Numbered from the stretch's first letter, positions 9,357 to 19,487 are shown. The stretch is 64,000 bases of DNA from Labilibaculum antarcticum (GCF_002356295.1 NZ_AP018042.1:4310361-4374360); one strand, 5' to 3'. Translations and numbers: made by a program. The notes: generated by a model not told the origin, from the sequence alone.

Positions 9357-9383
9357 TTCGGATACAAACTAATTTATTGTAAT

Positions 9384-9414
9384 GAGGGGATTCTAATTTT
9401 TTTGGAATCCCCTC
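9384..9414. terminator. Terminator after the secreted propeller-like gene
   Basis: The stem GAGGGGATTC / GGAATCCCCTC encloses an A/T-rich loop 28 bases after the stop codon. Confidence 0.8.
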
Positions 9415-9601
9415 TTGTTATTAATCAGTTTTCCAATTTAATCTGTTCTGTTTTTTAATGTTGTGATGTTCTTTTGTGTTTTTGTAATGTGTTAAAGGGA
9501 AGTACGCACAAAAACCTATTCTTATAATACGTTCATAAGCTGTTTTTTCCAATTGGTATAAGCTTGAACTTTGTTCCATATCAATTTGAACAGAGAAGCT
9601 T

Positions 9602-10396
9602 ATGGAAATACATCAAATTACAATACAGGCAGGCATCGACAAGTTAGGCAATACGGAACGTTTGCCCGATTTGCGAATCAACAAAGGTGAGATATATGGA
9701 ATTGTTGGCCCTACCGGCAGCGGGAAAAGTCAGTTGATTGCAGATATTGAGCAGTTGGCACAAGGAGATACGGCAAGTAAGCGCAGAATTTTAATTAATG
9801 GAGCAATCCCTTCCCATGAACTTCGGAGTGATCCCAGAAAAAAAATGGTGGCTCAATTATCGCAGAACATGAATTTTTTCGCTGATATGCCCGTTGCCGA
9901 TTTTTTGAAACTTCACGCCAAGTGCCGAGGGAAAAGCAAGGTTGATATTAAGCAGGTAATTTCGATTGCGAATACTCTTACTGGAGAGCCCATAAATGCA
10001 AGCGATAATCTAACAATTTTAAGCGGAGGACAAACCAGGGCTCTAATGGTGGCAGATGTTGCCATTATTAGCGAATCACCAATTGTTTTAATCGATGAAA
10101 TTGAAAATGCAGGGATTAAAAAGCACGAGGCTTTGCAATTGTTATCGGGAGAGGGGAAAATAATTCTTGTGGTCACCCACGATCCGGTATTGGCCTTAAG
10201 TGCACAAAAGAGGATTATTATGAGGAATGGTGGCATGCGCGATATTATTGAAAGCACTTACCGTGAGAAACAAATATCATTGCAGTTAAATGATATTGAT
10301 CGGTGTATTTTGGCTTTACGGGAGGATGTGCGGGCAGGCAGGAAAATAGAAGAAGTCAATTTTGAGGCATTGCGTCATGAATTGAGTTTTTTGTAA
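9602..10396 (+). CDS. ABC-type ATPase of a three-gene metalloprotein-like operon
   Basis: The 264-residue protein has a Walker A motif GPTGSGKS (36-43), an ABC signature [10 protein letters not shown], Walker [12 protein letters not shown] and an H-loop VVTHDP. There are no membrane domains and no permease gene nearby. It is followed by a SIMIBI-type GTPase (10509) and a [4Fe-4S] protein (11237) on the same strand. Soluble ABC ATPases paired with such partners suggest maturation or activation of a metalloenzyme rather than transport; this is inference. Confidence 0.8.
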   Translation: MEIHQITIQAGIDKLGNTERLPDLRINKGEIYGIVGPTGSGKSQLIADIEQLAQGDTASKRRILINGAIPSHELRSDPRKKMVAQLSQNMNFFADMPVADFLKLHAKCRGKSKVDIKQVISIANTLTGEPINASDNLTILSGGQTRALMVADVAIISESPIVLIDEIENAGIKKHEALQLLSGEGKIILVVTHDPVLALSAQKRIIMRNGGMRDIIESTYREKQISLQLNDIDRCILALREDVRAGRKIEEVNFEALRHELSFL

Positions 10397-10508
10397 TGCC
10401 TGCAATTGATGAGTGTTGAAAATGTGAAAATAACAGATCAATGAAACGGCTATGCAAAATCATTTGCAGACGGTTTCCGGATGTCTTTATCAAGAAAATT
10501 AGAATCAT

Positions 10509-11210
10509 ATGAAATTTATTATTGTTGCCGGAACTCCTGGTGCCGGGAAAACCGCGGTACTTATTCATACTCTGAAAATATTATTGCAGCAGAATGTAAA
10601 GCCATCGGTGGTAAAGATCGACTGTTTGTATTCTGATGATCCCAAGCGCTTTGCAAAATTGGGTGTTCCGGTTCAGTTGGGCTTATCGATGGACATGTGT
10701 CCCGATCATTTCTCAATTTATAATACCGATGCAATTTTGGAGTTTGCCAGAGCGCAAAATTCCGAGTTTTTGATTATGGAGACGGCTGGTTTGTGCCATC
10801 GATGTGCGCCTTATACCACTAATAGTTTGGGCGTTTGTGTGATTGATGCTACCAGCGGACCCAATAATCCTATGAAAGTGGGTCCTTTTTTGAGTTGTGC
10901 TGATATCGTAGTAATCACAAAAGGCGATATGATATCGCAAGCTGAGCGGGAGATATTTCGGGAATGTATTTTGGAAACCAATCAGAATTGTTCAATTATA
11001 GAGGCGAACGGATTAAGCGGACAAGGAGCTTCGGAACTGGCCTTGCAAATTAGAAGTACTAAAAAGCGAGTGTCTGAAAATGAAAGTTTGCGGCACAATG
11101 CGCCTTTTGCAGTATGCACGCTTTGTGCGGGCGAAAAAAGAGTTGGTGCTGAACATCATCGTGGTTTGTTGCGAAAAATGAATGGCATGCAGGAGTATGT
11201 TGGTGAATAA
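10509..11210 (+). CDS. HypB/UreG-like P-loop GTPase
   Basis: The 233-residue protein carries Walker A GTPGAGKT (8-15), an [12 protein letters not shown] segment in the switch II position and a TKGD guanine-specificity motif, as in the G3E/SIMIBI metallochaperone GTPases HypB, UreG and CobW. A Cys-rich C-terminus ([19 protein letters not shown]) could bind metal. The ABC ATPase lies 112 bp upstream and the Fe-S protein 26 bp downstream. The cofactor handled is not known. Confidence 0.82.
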   Translation: MKFIIVAGTPGAGKTAVLIHTLKILLQQNVKPSVVKIDCLYSDDPKRFAKLGVPVQLGLSMDMCPDHFSIYNTDAILEFARAQNSEFLIMETAGLCHRCAPYTTNSLGVCVIDATSGPNNPMKVGPFLSCADIVVITKGDMISQAEREIFRECILETNQNCSIIEANGLSGQGASELALQIRSTKKRVSENESLRHNAPFAVCTLCAGEKRVGAEHHRGLLRKMNGMQEYVGE

Positions 11211-11236
11211 ATTATTGCCGTTTTAAGAATAGAAAT

Positions 11237-11896
11237 ATGGAAAAAAAGATGATAGAGTTTCTTCCTGGGTTCAATTGCGGACGTTGTGGCTTTGGTTCAT
11301 GTGCTGAGTTTGCCGAAGTGATTCAAACAAAATCGGAAAGTATAGATTTATGTCCCTTTTTAACACAGGAACGATTTACCTCTAATAAAATAGAAATTGA
11401 AAGATTAGCAACGAGCCGGCTGAATGGGTGTCAGAAAAAAATAGTAGGAGTAATTGATTCTTACGAAGCTGATATTATTTTGGATCCTCTGAAAGGAGAA
11501 ATTTCATGCAGAGAAGTGCTGATGCCGATGGCTTTAGTTGAATTACGGATAGGCGAAGTGATTGAGTACCGACCCTTGGGGTGTCCGATTGTGCATTACG
11601 GGAAAGTGATTAAGATTGATCATTTGTTGGTTACAGTCCATTTAATTGGGCCGTGCCGAAGGAGAGAAAGCGAGACTAAGTTTACCCCAGTGGGTTGCTG
11701 CATGGTAATTGCTTTTGAAGGCCGCTATCATGGGAGAAATATCAAAGTAGGTGAAACGGTGAGGTTTCTGCCGAAACATTGCATGATGCAAAAGGTTCAT
11801 TCTGGTGTAGTTGTTAAGATTGAAGATGAGAATATCCTGATTGAAGGAATTGACCTAAAAGTATGGCAGCCTCCTGTTGTGCATGCCATTAAATAA
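11237..11896 (+). CDS. [4Fe-4S]-binding protein of the same operon
   Basis: The 219-residue protein opens with the Fe-S domain pattern CGRCGFGSC, with Cys14, Cys17 and Cys22 and a fourth ligand at Cys39 (DLCPF), as in the pfam04060-type domain of corrinoid proteins and reductive activators. The rest is beta-rich and includes LGCPIVHYGKVIKI and VGCCMVIAFEGRYHGRNI, which I do not recognise. It closes the three-gene operon and is followed by a terminator at 11903. Confidence 0.82.
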   Translation: MEKKMIEFLPGFNCGRCGFGSCAEFAEVIQTKSESIDLCPFLTQERFTSNKIEIERLATSRLNGCQKKIVGVIDSYEADIILDPLKGEISCREVLMPMALVELRIGEVIEYRPLGCPIVHYGKVIKIDHLLVTVHLIGPCRRRESETKFTPVGCCMVIAFEGRYHGRNIKVGETVRFLPKHCMMQKVHSGVVVKIEDENILIEGIDLKVWQPPVVHAIK

Positions 11897-11902
11897 ATTT
11901 TT

Positions 11903-11940
11903 AAGCGCTCTTCGTATTTTTTTAATTGCTTAGAGCGCTT
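11903..11940. terminator. Terminator between the Fe-S protein gene and the phosphate permease gene
   Basis: The inverted repeat AAGCGCTCT / AGAGCGCTT has a 20-base A/T-rich loop and T runs. It lies between convergent genes and can serve both. Confidence 0.75.
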
Positions 11941-12006
11941 TTGAATTTAATGCCTATAAATATATCGAGGTTTTATTAAGCGAAGCCTTTGCTGTAGATC
12001 TATTGC

Positions 12007-13032
12007 TTATAAGTCAACGAGTCCCATAATATCCAATAAATAAGTAAACAATAGCGACAAAGAAAAAGCAACAAGGGGAGCGATGATCCACATCACAAAA
12101 AAACGATCGACTTCGGTTTTTCGAAATATGTTGCGGAATCCTAGTTTGGCCACACCAATTCCAATAATAGCACCCACATTAAGCTGTACCAGCGAAGTGG
12201 GAATTCCTTTTACTAAGGATGCGCTAAGCAACAAGCTCGCCGAGATAAAAGCAATGATTACCGCTTCGATTCTTCCAAACAGCACGATTTCTTTCCCTGT
12301 GTTTTGTAAAATTTTATCTCCAAAAATCGAGCTGCCAATGGAGAAACTTGGTGCAACGATTAGTGTAGCCAATATCAGAACATGCAAGTAGTGATTTGGG
12401 CTTACCATTAGCTCGTTACAGGCCATTGATGATAAAGGGCCGGTGGCATTTGCAACATTATTGGTTCCTATGGAAAAAGCAACGTATAAGGACATGATTA
12501 CGATTAAACCTTTTAGCAGATAACTGTCGTTCACTTTTTTGGAGATCGTGTAGCCACGTTTCCGTATGGGTTTGTAAATGTATTTGCCAATGAAAAATGC
12601 CAGTGCAAAAGACACAATCGGCATAATGAACCAGGTTGGGAGTATTTCAAATAACAATTTATCGGTATTTAGTGAATTGAAATAGATTGCCGGTGCAGTT
12701 ACGGCCATTACTGTCGACTGACTGGTTGATTGAGGGATGCCAAAGAGATTGGAGATTAGTAGGGAAATAGCCACGGCTAGCAGTATGGCGGAGACAATCG
12801 TAAAGTTCATTAATTCCGGATCCAAAAGACCTTTCCCTATGGTTTTGGCTGTTTCTTCACCACCAACAATAGCCCCTATGAAAACCATCAGTCCAAATAA
12901 GCCAGGAATTAGACTCTTTTTAATCACATTAGAACCGTAGGCGGCCGAAAAGGCTGGCCCGGTGCCACTTCCCCCCATATTTATGGATAAAAAAATAGCG
13001 ATTACAAAAGGAATTAAAAAAGGGATCAGCAT
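12007..13032 (-). CDS. PiT-family inorganic phosphate transporter
   Basis: The 341-residue, about ten-helix membrane protein carries the duplicated PiT signature: GGSGTGPAFSAAYGSNVI in the N-terminal half and AFSIGTNNVANATGPLSSMA in the second half. The family is a low-affinity phosphate (metal-phosphate) symporter in the inner membrane. No PhoU-like gene is adjacent. Confidence 0.92.
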   Translation of the reverse strand: MLIPFLIPFVIAIFLSINMGGSGTGPAFSAAYGSNVIKKSLIPGLFGLMVFIGAIVGGEETAKTIGKGLLDPELMNFTIVSAILLAVAISLLISNLFGIPQSTSQSTVMAVTAPAIYFNSLNTDKLLFEILPTWFIMPIVSFALAFFIGKYIYKPIRKRGYTISKKVNDSYLLKGLIVIMSLYVAFSIGTNNVANATGPLSSMACNELMVSPNHYLHVLILATLIVAPSFSIGSSIFGDKILQNTGKEIVLFGRIEAVIIAFISASLLLSASLVKGIPTSLVQLNVGAIIGIGVAKLGFRNIFRKTEVDRFFVMWIIAPLVAFSLSLLFTYLLDIMGLVDL

Positions 13033-13401
13033 AGCAGATTGTTTTGATTCGTTAGCATCAAAAGTATTTCATCTGCAAGCTATCTCTCAGCGTATAAAAA
13101 CGTAATTGTGTGATAGGTGTTTGTACGTAGAGTGCTCTAGGTAAAAGGTATATCTTTAGTTTTTTTTAGATTTTGGCTTACTTCCCTTACTTTTTATAGA
13201 GTACTATTCTTTGGAAGGCAGTCAAACTGAATCGAGAAGACAGCATTTTTTTTAAAATGCTTCAAAAAAGGAAAGGTTTTTATTGTATTTATTTTGGACT
13301 GAAGCCATAGCGAAATCAGCTTGTAAAGCAACACGATTGCTTTATTTACAATCTGAAATTATTGCGAACAGACTGTCTGAATCACAGAGAGAATTCATTT
13401 G
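13033..13401. other. Intergenic region, no gene seen
   Basis: This A/T-rich spacer lies between the pit-like gene and the response-regulator gene, both on the minus strand. No open frame with family resemblance and no convincing hairpin was found; it must hold the promoter of the PiT gene. Confidence 0.5.
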
Positions 13402-14046
13402 TTACACCTCAAAAATGTGATTTTTAATGGCATAAATTACCAAGCCTGCGGTGTTTTTCGATTGGGTTTTTAGCAGTATGTTTTCGCGGTGTTTGTCAAC
13501 CGTTCGTTTGCTGATAAAGAGTATTTCGGCTATTTCCTGATTCGATAGTCCCTTGCAAATGTTGTATAGAATCTCGATTTCCCGATGAGTAAGATCTGAT
13601 TTTGAGAGGTGATTTTTTTTGTGGTTTAAATTGGCAATGATACTCTCTAATATTTCGGGTGAGAAGTAGTTTTTTCCCTCCATAACGGCTTTAATTGCTT
13701 GCTGAACATCTTCGAAACTAGAGTTTTTAAGCAAAAAACCTTTGGCTCCTGCATCAATCATTTCCGAATAATAATTTTCGTTGGCATGCATCGAGAGCGC
13801 AATTATTTTTGTGTCGGGATATTTTTTAATGACCTCTTTACTTGCCTCTATTCCATTCATTACAGGCATTTCAATATCCATAAGAATTAGGTCGGCCTGC
13901 CAGTTCAACAGCAAATCCAATAATTCCTGTCCGTTGCTGGCTTCCTTTATTTCAGGTTTGCTATTTTGATTGTTGAGTAGAAAGAATAAACCTTCCCGAA
14001 ACAAATCGTGATCGTCAACCAGTGCCAATTTTAAAGATTCATTCAT
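13402..14046 (-). CDS. NarL/LuxR-family response regulator
   Basis: The 214-residue protein has a receiver domain with the DDHD acidic pocket, phospho-acceptor Asp57 (LILMDIEMP) and a conserved Lys near 105, then a LuxR-type HTH (about 150-210: LTHREIEILYNICKGLSNQE, then RTVDKHRENIL). It overlaps the kinase gene by four bases (ATGA), so the two form one translationally coupled two-component system. Targets are unknown. Confidence 0.93.
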   Translation of the reverse strand: MNESLKLALVDDHDLFREGLFFLLNNQNSKPEIKEASNGQELLDLLLNWQADLILMDIEMPVMNGIEASKEVIKKYPDTKIIALSMHANENYYSEMIDAGAKGFLLKNSSFEDVQQAIKAVMEGKNYFSPEILESIIANLNHKKNHLSKSDLTHREIEILYNICKGLSNQEIAEILFISKRTVDKHRENILLKTQSKNTAGLVIYAIKNHIFEV

Positions 14047-14984
14047 GATATTGGTATTTCAACTTTAAGGTAAAAGCCTTCATTTTTGCGGGTGTTTATT
14101 TCAATGCTTCCGTCCAAAGATTTTACCCGTGTGTGGATGTTCGACAAGCCCATTCCTTTTACCGATTTCATGTTTGGTGAAAAGCCGATTCCATTATCAC
14201 TATACATCAATTCTAATTTGTGATGATAGGTAAGGAGTGAAAGGTCGATTTTAGAGGCTGAAGCATGTTTTAGCGTGTTGTTGAATAATTCTCCGATGAT
14301 CCGATATAGAATCAACTCTAGATTGTAGTCGAAACGTTTTTCGGACAATTGAATATTCAATTGAATCTGGTATTGATTTGTTAGCTGAATTCCCCCGATA
14401 AATGTTTTAATGGCTTTTTCTAAACCGTATCGCTCCAAAATATGCGGACTTAATTGGTTGGATATCTCCTTAAGGGTGATGATGGCTTCGTTAATGGCCT
14501 GATCTGTTTTTTGAATGATTTGCAGGTTATTCGCATTTTCAACAGACTTATTTAGAGCGGAGTTTGTCATTTTAATGGTAGAGAGGATAGGCCCCAATCC
14601 GTCGTGCAATTCCTTGGCAAAGCGATGGCGTTCCTGTTCTTCGGTCTTGATTACTGCACTCAGCACTTTGGCTTCATTTTCTTTTCTCTCTTTATCGACC
14701 TTATCCTGCAGCTGAAAAATACGGCGAATGTAAAAGGCACCAAAAAACATGAGCAATGAAATTACCACAGCCATCCAGCTGGTGATGACGGTTTCCGCTT
14801 TGCTTTGGTCTGCATTAAATACGCTAAAAAGTTCGGTAAATCGGCGCAAAGCCATTAGTAAGAAACCGATGGAAACCATGATCCATGAGCTGTTGAAGCG
14901 TGTTTTTGGAATCAGGCTAATGGTAATAAAAAAAGCTCCGAATTGTAATAAAACGGATACTATTAGTGCAATTTGTAAAAGCAT
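14043..14984 (-). CDS. HisKA_3-family sensor histidine kinase
   Basis: The 313-residue protein has three N-terminal membrane helices (residues about 5-88), a coiled linker (about 92-118), the HisKA_3 phospho-acceptor region RHRFAKELHDGLGPIL with His127, and a short HATPase domain ending DNGIGF and GMGLSNI. It is the partner of the LuxR-type regulator that overlaps its 3' end. Confidence 0.93.
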   Translation of the reverse strand: MLLQIALIVSVLLQFGAFFITISLIPKTRFNSSWIMVSIGFLLMALRRFTELFSVFNADQSKAETVITSWMAVVISLLMFFGAFYIRRIFQLQDKVDKERKENEAKVLSAVIKTEEQERHRFAKELHDGLGPILSTIKMTNSALNKSVENANNLQIIQKTDQAINEAIITLKEISNQLSPHILERYGLEKAIKTFIGGIQLTNQYQIQLNIQLSEKRFDYNLELILYRIIGELFNNTLKHASASKIDLSLLTYHHKLELMYSDNGIGFSPNMKSVKGMGLSNIHTRVKSLDGSIEINTRKNEGFYLKVEIPIS

Positions 14985-15117
14985 GAAACAAGAGTAAGAA
15001 TTCTATCTTTTAAAAAGCTACGTTTAAAGCCGTATTTTTTGAAACCTCACACTATAAGCCAGTATCAGTTCAAGCTATAATGTGAAGTTCTTTATTCTGG
15101 GAAGGTAATGGAGGCAA

Positions 15118-15423
15118 CTATTTTTCCTGGATATTGTCTTTTTTAATAATTCGTTTGTATCCGGAGTATGGGTTGAGTTGCATGATCTTAAATTTGATCA
15201 GTTTTGCTTTTACCAAAGGGAGTTCATCTAAAATCTCTTTGGCATGTTCCAAACTCTTGCATTCCATTATTAGTACAGCATTGTTGTCTTCAGTAAAATA
15301 AATTTCACGTAAGTATTCTGATATGTATAATCCGTGAACATGGCGAGCTTCTTGCTCTAAAATGTCACTTTTGTTACTCCAGTCGACATCTTTAAATTCC
15401 TTTTCGATTGCTATTATTTTCAT
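15118..15423 (-). CDS. Small dimeric alpha/beta-barrel (YciI/muconolactone-isomerase-like) protein
   Basis: The 101-residue protein has the ferredoxin-like pattern AVLIMECKSLEHAKEILDEL, followed by PLVKAKLIKFKIMQLNPYSG. This is typical of stand-alone stress-induced alpha/beta-barrel proteins, but no catalytic residues can be assigned. The gene is solitary, between the kinase gene and the broken SRAP gene. Confidence 0.65.
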   Translation of the reverse strand: MKIIAIEKEFKDVDWSNKSDILEQEARHVHGLYISEYLREIYFTEDNNAVLIMECKSLEHAKEILDELPLVKAKLIKFKIMQLNPYSGYKRIIKKDNIQEK

Positions 15424-15579
15424 AACTACAGTTTTAGGTGATTGTTTTGAGCCTAAGATCTATTAATATAACTGCTATTCTTTGTATTATTTAATCATTA
15501 ATATAAAAGGTAAACTGATACACTAATGTATTAAAATATATTTCAATGCAAATAAAAATTTGCGCCTTTTCATTTGATT

Positions 15580-16344
15580 TTAAAACAACTCATTCAATTC
15601 ATCATAGAAGTATTCTTTTGTGACCTCGGGACGGTTACCAAGGGCCAGTTTTCCCCGTAAAGGACGAACGGTGTAAGCAATTAATTCTTCGCTTGATGCT
15701 TGAACCAAGCTCTGTATTTGTTCCTGATCACTTTTATTTCTGATGGGCTGCAACCATTCATCCGCATTGTTATCGGTAAGAAGTAGGGGCATTCTGGCTT
15801 CGGCAAGTTGTGGATTGTTATGAATCCCGGTAAGTAGAGGATTTGCCTTGCAGGTAACAATGCTAAAAGTGCGTTCCCATACACCGGTTTCCCTGTCAAG
15901 CCATTCAGCCCAAAGCCCGGCCATTGTCATGGCATCGCCATTTTGTTTGCGGATAAAATAAGGAAATGTTTTTTTCCCTCGGTGTTGATGTTCAAAGAAA
16001 CCATCCACTGTAATCAAACAACGCCTGTGTTTTGCAGAATCCCGGAAGGATGGTTTTTCAAAAATGCTTTCGCCACGGGCATTGATTGTATTCAGGCGTA
16101 ATTGATTGGCTTGTTGCCGATCTTTTGTCCATTAGGGAATTAATCCCCAGGAAGCGGGAGAGGGCAAAGCAGGCGTTTCGTTGGTGTAAATGAGTATGCT
16201 TGGGTGTGCAAAACCCGAAACATGATGCCATTGCGTGATGTATGGTTTCAAGTTGGATTCCAATTCACGAATCACGTCTTTTTGATTCAGTCGGCGTGCG
16301 CGTTTTAGCTGAGCTTCCAGTTTTGCCTGTATGTCGTAACACAT
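15580..16344 (-). pseudogene. SRAP (YedK/HMCES-like) gene interrupted by one in-frame stop
   Basis: An N-terminal part starting MCYDIQ at 16344 (Cys2 is the catalytic residue that crosslinks abasic sites) runs to WGLIP and meets TAA at 16132-16134. The next codon continues in the same frame as WTKDRQQANQLRLNTINARG, then GFFEHQ and ARMPLLL, all SRAP motifs, to the stop at 15580. The family has LIP-x-W here, so the stop replaces exactly one codon. Only one base change need be involved, so this is a recent nonsense mutation or a sequencing error. The Met codons before 16344 lie upstream of the true start. Confidence 0.82.
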
Positions 16345-16466
16345 GTGAAAATGATGCATTTGTTTGCAAATAAAGATAGGGAAAATGAATGTGTAGAATC
16401 GTGTAAACACACATTCTTGTTTAAAAAAACTATCTTGGGTTTCGGTACTAAAAAACAAAAAAGCAA

Positions 16467-17333
16467 TTGGAAAAGATAGAGAAATACCACCTGCACAAGA
16501 ATGACTATTCAAAGTTGCATTTTGAGATAAACGATGCAGGAAGTTATTTTGAGCGGAACCACGAAAGAGCTTCACATCCGCACAGGCATAGCTTTTATCA
16601 GTTAATTTGGTTTAAAGAAGAAGGTCGTCATTATGTGGATTATGAAGTGATTCATCATTCGGCAAACTCTCTTTTCTTCATCAATAAAAATCAAATTCAT
16701 TATTTTTGCCCCGGTTCGGCAAATGAAGGCTACCTGTTTCATTTCAACGACTTTTTTATTGATCGTTATAACCCCGCTTTGTTGGATCGTTTTCACATTT
16801 CCATTTTTAATGAAATTGGTGATGCTTACGTGCAATTTGGCCATAGCGAAGTGGAAAAGCTAAAAGCGATAACTTCCTTTATTGAAGAGGAAATGAAAAC
16901 TCAGGATTATTTTTACAAAGAACAGATTTTCACTCTTTTTCAAAGCATTCTTTTTGATGTAGAGCGAGCAAGAAAAAAGCAAGGAGTACAAAGCTTTGAT
17001 ACCGACAAGGCTTATACTTTGGCCGTGCGCTTTAGTAATATGGTGGGTGCGAAAATTAAAGAGTTTTGGAGCATTGAGCGTTATGCCGAAGTTTTATTGA
17101 CTACGCCTAAAAAACTAAGTGCATCCTGCAAAAAATACCTAATGGATACTCCTGCGGGCATTATCAGACAAAAGAAAATATTGGAAGCGAAAAGAATGCT
17201 TGCCAATCAGAAAGTGGCCATTAAGGAAATTGCCTATTTTCTGGGCTTCGAGGATCCTACTTATTTCACCAAATATTTTAAGAAGGCAACAGGTTTAACT
17301 CCAAAAGATTTTCAGCACACCATTGTGCTTTAA
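16467..17333 (+). CDS. AraC-family transcriptional regulator
   Basis: The 288-residue protein has an N-terminal cupin-like sensing domain (HPHRHSFYQLIWF) and two C-terminal AraC helix-turn-helix motifs (about 195-285: SIERYAEVLLTTPKKLSAS and IKEIAYFLGFEDPTYFTKYF). The start is a TTG at 16467; no upstream ATG fits. It precedes an SDR gene by 75 bp in the same direction and probably regulates it. Confidence 0.92.
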   Translation: MEKIEKYHLHKNDYSKLHFEINDAGSYFERNHERASHPHRHSFYQLIWFKEEGRHYVDYEVIHHSANSLFFINKNQIHYFCPGSANEGYLFHFNDFFIDRYNPALLDRFHISIFNEIGDAYVQFGHSEVEKLKAITSFIEEEMKTQDYFYKEQIFTLFQSILFDVERARKKQGVQSFDTDKAYTLAVRFSNMVGAKIKEFWSIERYAEVLLTTPKKLSASCKKYLMDTPAGIIRQKKILEAKRMLANQKVAIKEIAYFLGFEDPTYFTKYFKKATGLTPKDFQHTIVL

Positions 17334-17408
17334 TTTGCCACTACTTGTCCTTTAATTACCATTTTAAACGTTTGTTTGTAACGACATTTGTTTTAGAACG
17401 AATTAAAA

Positions 17409-18173
17409 ATGATACAAATGAAAAATCAAGCACTAATAGTTGGAGGAACAACAGGAATAGGAAAAGCCACTGCCGAATTGTTATTAAAAGAGGGAGTTGA
17501 AGTGATAATTATTGGGCGACCCAATAAGAATTTGAAGAAAAGTGAGAGCGAATTGGCCAAAATGGGAAGCGTGAAAACAATAGCTTTGGATTTATCCGAC
17601 CTGGCATCGGTACATGAATTTGCAAAAGGAATGGCTCAACAAATGCCTAATTTGAAATATTTGGTGAATGCGGCTGGATATTTTAGTCCGAAAGCATTTT
17701 TGGAACACAGCGAAGCAGATTACGACAAGTACCACGATTTTAACAAGGCATTCTTTTTTATTACTCAGGCAGCAGCCAAAATTTTAAAAGATAACCAAGG
17801 GGGTTCTATTGTTAATATCGGTTCGATGTGGGGCAAGCAGGCCATTAAGGCAACTCCATCATCGGCCTATTCGATGGCTAAAGCAGGTTTGCATGCTTTC
17901 ACACAGCATTTGGCTATGGAGCTGGCCGATTACAACATTCGGGTGAATGCAGTTGCTCCGGCAGTGGTGGTTACGCCAATTTATGCTGCTTTTATAGAGG
18001 AAGATAAAATTGAAGAAACGCTGCAGGGTTTTAACGCATTTCATCCAATAGGAAGAGTAGGGCGACCCGCAGATATTGCCAATACGATTCATTTCTTGCT
18101 CACCGATAAAAGCGCATGGGTTACAGGTGCCATTTGGGATATTGATGGCGGTGTTATGGCCGGTCGAAATTAA
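17409..18173 (+). CDS. Short-chain dehydrogenase/reductase
   Basis: The 254-residue classical SDR has the cofactor motif GGTTGIGKA near the N-terminus, NAAGYF, a catalytic Ser in NIGSMWG, and the YSMAK Tyr-Lys pair, ending with the usual DIDGGVMAG. The substrate is not identifiable. A Met at 17418 is an alternative start. The gene follows the AraC regulator and is likely its target. Confidence 0.9.
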   Translation: MIQMKNQALIVGGTTGIGKATAELLLKEGVEVIIIGRPNKNLKKSESELAKMGSVKTIALDLSDLASVHEFAKGMAQQMPNLKYLVNAAGYFSPKAFLEHSEADYDKYHDFNKAFFFITQAAAKILKDNQGGSIVNIGSMWGKQAIKATPSSAYSMAKAGLHAFTQHLAMELADYNIRVNAVAPAVVVTPIYAAFIEEDKIEETLQGFNAFHPIGRVGRPADIANTIHFLLTDKSAWVTGAIWDIDGGVMAGRN

Positions 18174-18204
18174 GAGTTTTCCCTGTTGGGAGATAAAAAA
18201 ATAC

Positions 18205-18235
18205 AATGAGGAATCCGTTTTTTGGATTCCTCATT
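18205..18235. terminator. Bidirectional terminator between the SDR and DUF3788 genes
   Basis: The perfect 12-bp stem AATGAGGAATCC / GGATTCCTCATT has a 7-base loop and flanking A/T runs and lies between two convergent genes. Confidence 0.88.
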
Positions 18236-18236
18236 T

Positions 18237-18653
18237 TTAATTGGCCAATTTTATTTCTATCAATGTCTTGATATCAGAAAGACTTTCTTTTGTTGCCAGA
18301 ATGTGAATTCCTCGTCCTTCGGCATATTTTTTAGCAGCAGCCAAATCCTCTTTTATTGCAGAATTAATATCGCTGGCCATAATCTGATCGCTAGCCTTTT
18401 GTCCAAATACAAAGCCCACTTTAAAATACCCTTGTCGGGGGAGCAGGTAAATGATCGCCCGTTTTTTATCCTTCAAACGAAAACTCCATCCATACTTTTT
18501 GCCGGGATAGTTCCACTCTTCTTTTGGGTTTGGATATTGTTCTTTCACAATTTTGACAATCTGTTGCCACAGATCAAAAGTCGAATCTAAATTGTTTTTT
18601 AAGTCATCGAGATTTGGCTCTACTGCCTTGTCGGTAAAAATGCTGATGTCCAT
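18237..18653 (-). CDS. DUF3788 domain protein
   Basis: The 138-residue protein matches the DUF3788 pattern: WNYPGKKYGWSFRLKDKKR, followed by AIIYLLPRQGYFKVGFVFG. Members are widespread in Bacteroidota and Firmicutes and have no known role. It is cytosolic, with no signal or membrane segments. Confidence 0.85.
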   Translation of the reverse strand: MDISIFTDKAVEPNLDDLKNNLDSTFDLWQQIVKIVKEQYPNPKEEWNYPGKKYGWSFRLKDKKRAIIYLLPRQGYFKVGFVFGQKASDQIMASDINSAIKEDLAAAKKYAEGRGIHILATKESLSDIKTLIEIKLAN

Positions 18654-18947
18654 TCTGTTTGTGCGTTAGGGTGGTTTGTATTCCTGACTGTTAGTTGATC
18701 AACTAAAGTTAAATAAGATTTGGAAGCCGTGCAAAAAAACAAATGATGAGGGGGGGAATGGTGAAAAATGACATCCAATGTGCCGGGAATAGTTCACAAA
18801 TCGCTAAAAAGCACCTGTTTACAAACCCAAACGGCATAGTTATGAAAAGTGTGTAGTTTGGGTTTGTTTTGATCAGTGTAATTGTTGTAAATTACATAAG
18901 CAAAAACATATAAAATGTATTAGTTTAATAGTAAAATCAAAGAACAA

Positions 18948-19418
18948 ATGGAAAACAATCTCAAATTTAGCCTGACTAAAGAAGAATCGGATCAGGTTGA
19001 CCAAGCAGTAAACACATTGAAAACAATATTGGAACCGAAACTAATTAGTTTGGCGGCAAGCGATAAAAGGGATATGCCTAAAATGGGGGATAAAACCTTG
19101 GCTTTTGTCGAGAAATCAGTTGGGTATGGAGGAATGTATCCCGATTTTATGCCAAAGTTTATTGATGTTGATGAGGCCAAGACCGACTTGCGATCGGTGA
19201 AAGGCTTGAAACAATTACTAACACCTTTGTTGCGAATTACCAACGAATTAGACGATACCATGACAATGGCAGGGAGCGAAGCCTACAGTTCGGCACTTTC
19301 CATTTATAAGGTGTTGAAGAATGCCGCCAATATGGGACAAGCTGGTGCTCAGGAAGCCAGTGACGATTTAAAAAGCCGTTTCCCAGGTAAAAGGAAAAGT
19401 GCCGTAATTGCAGAATAA
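18948..19418 (+). CDS. Conserved hypothetical protein, helical
   Basis: The 156-residue, mostly helical cytosolic protein starts MENNLKFSLTKEESDQVDQA. I recognise no domain. It is the last ordinary chromosomal gene before the repeat block and cassette array and has its own terminator at 19448. Confidence 0.7.
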   Translation: MENNLKFSLTKEESDQVDQAVNTLKTILEPKLISLAASDKRDMPKMGDKTLAFVEKSVGYGGMYPDFMPKFIDVDEAKTDLRSVKGLKQLLTPLLRITNELDDTMTMAGSEAYSSALSIYKVLKNAANMGQAGAQEASDDLKSRFPGKRKSAVIAE

Positions 19419-19447
19419 TAATCATGATTACTTAGCCAATTAATTGT

Positions 19448-19477
19448 AGCTCAAACCAAAAGGTTTGGGCTTTTTTT
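19448..19477 (+). terminator. Rho-independent terminator
   Basis: The stem AGCTCAAACC / GGTTTGGGCT with an AAAA loop and a T7 tail follows the hypothetical gene by 29 bases. Confidence 0.92.
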
Positions 19478-19487
19478 ATTTAACAGG

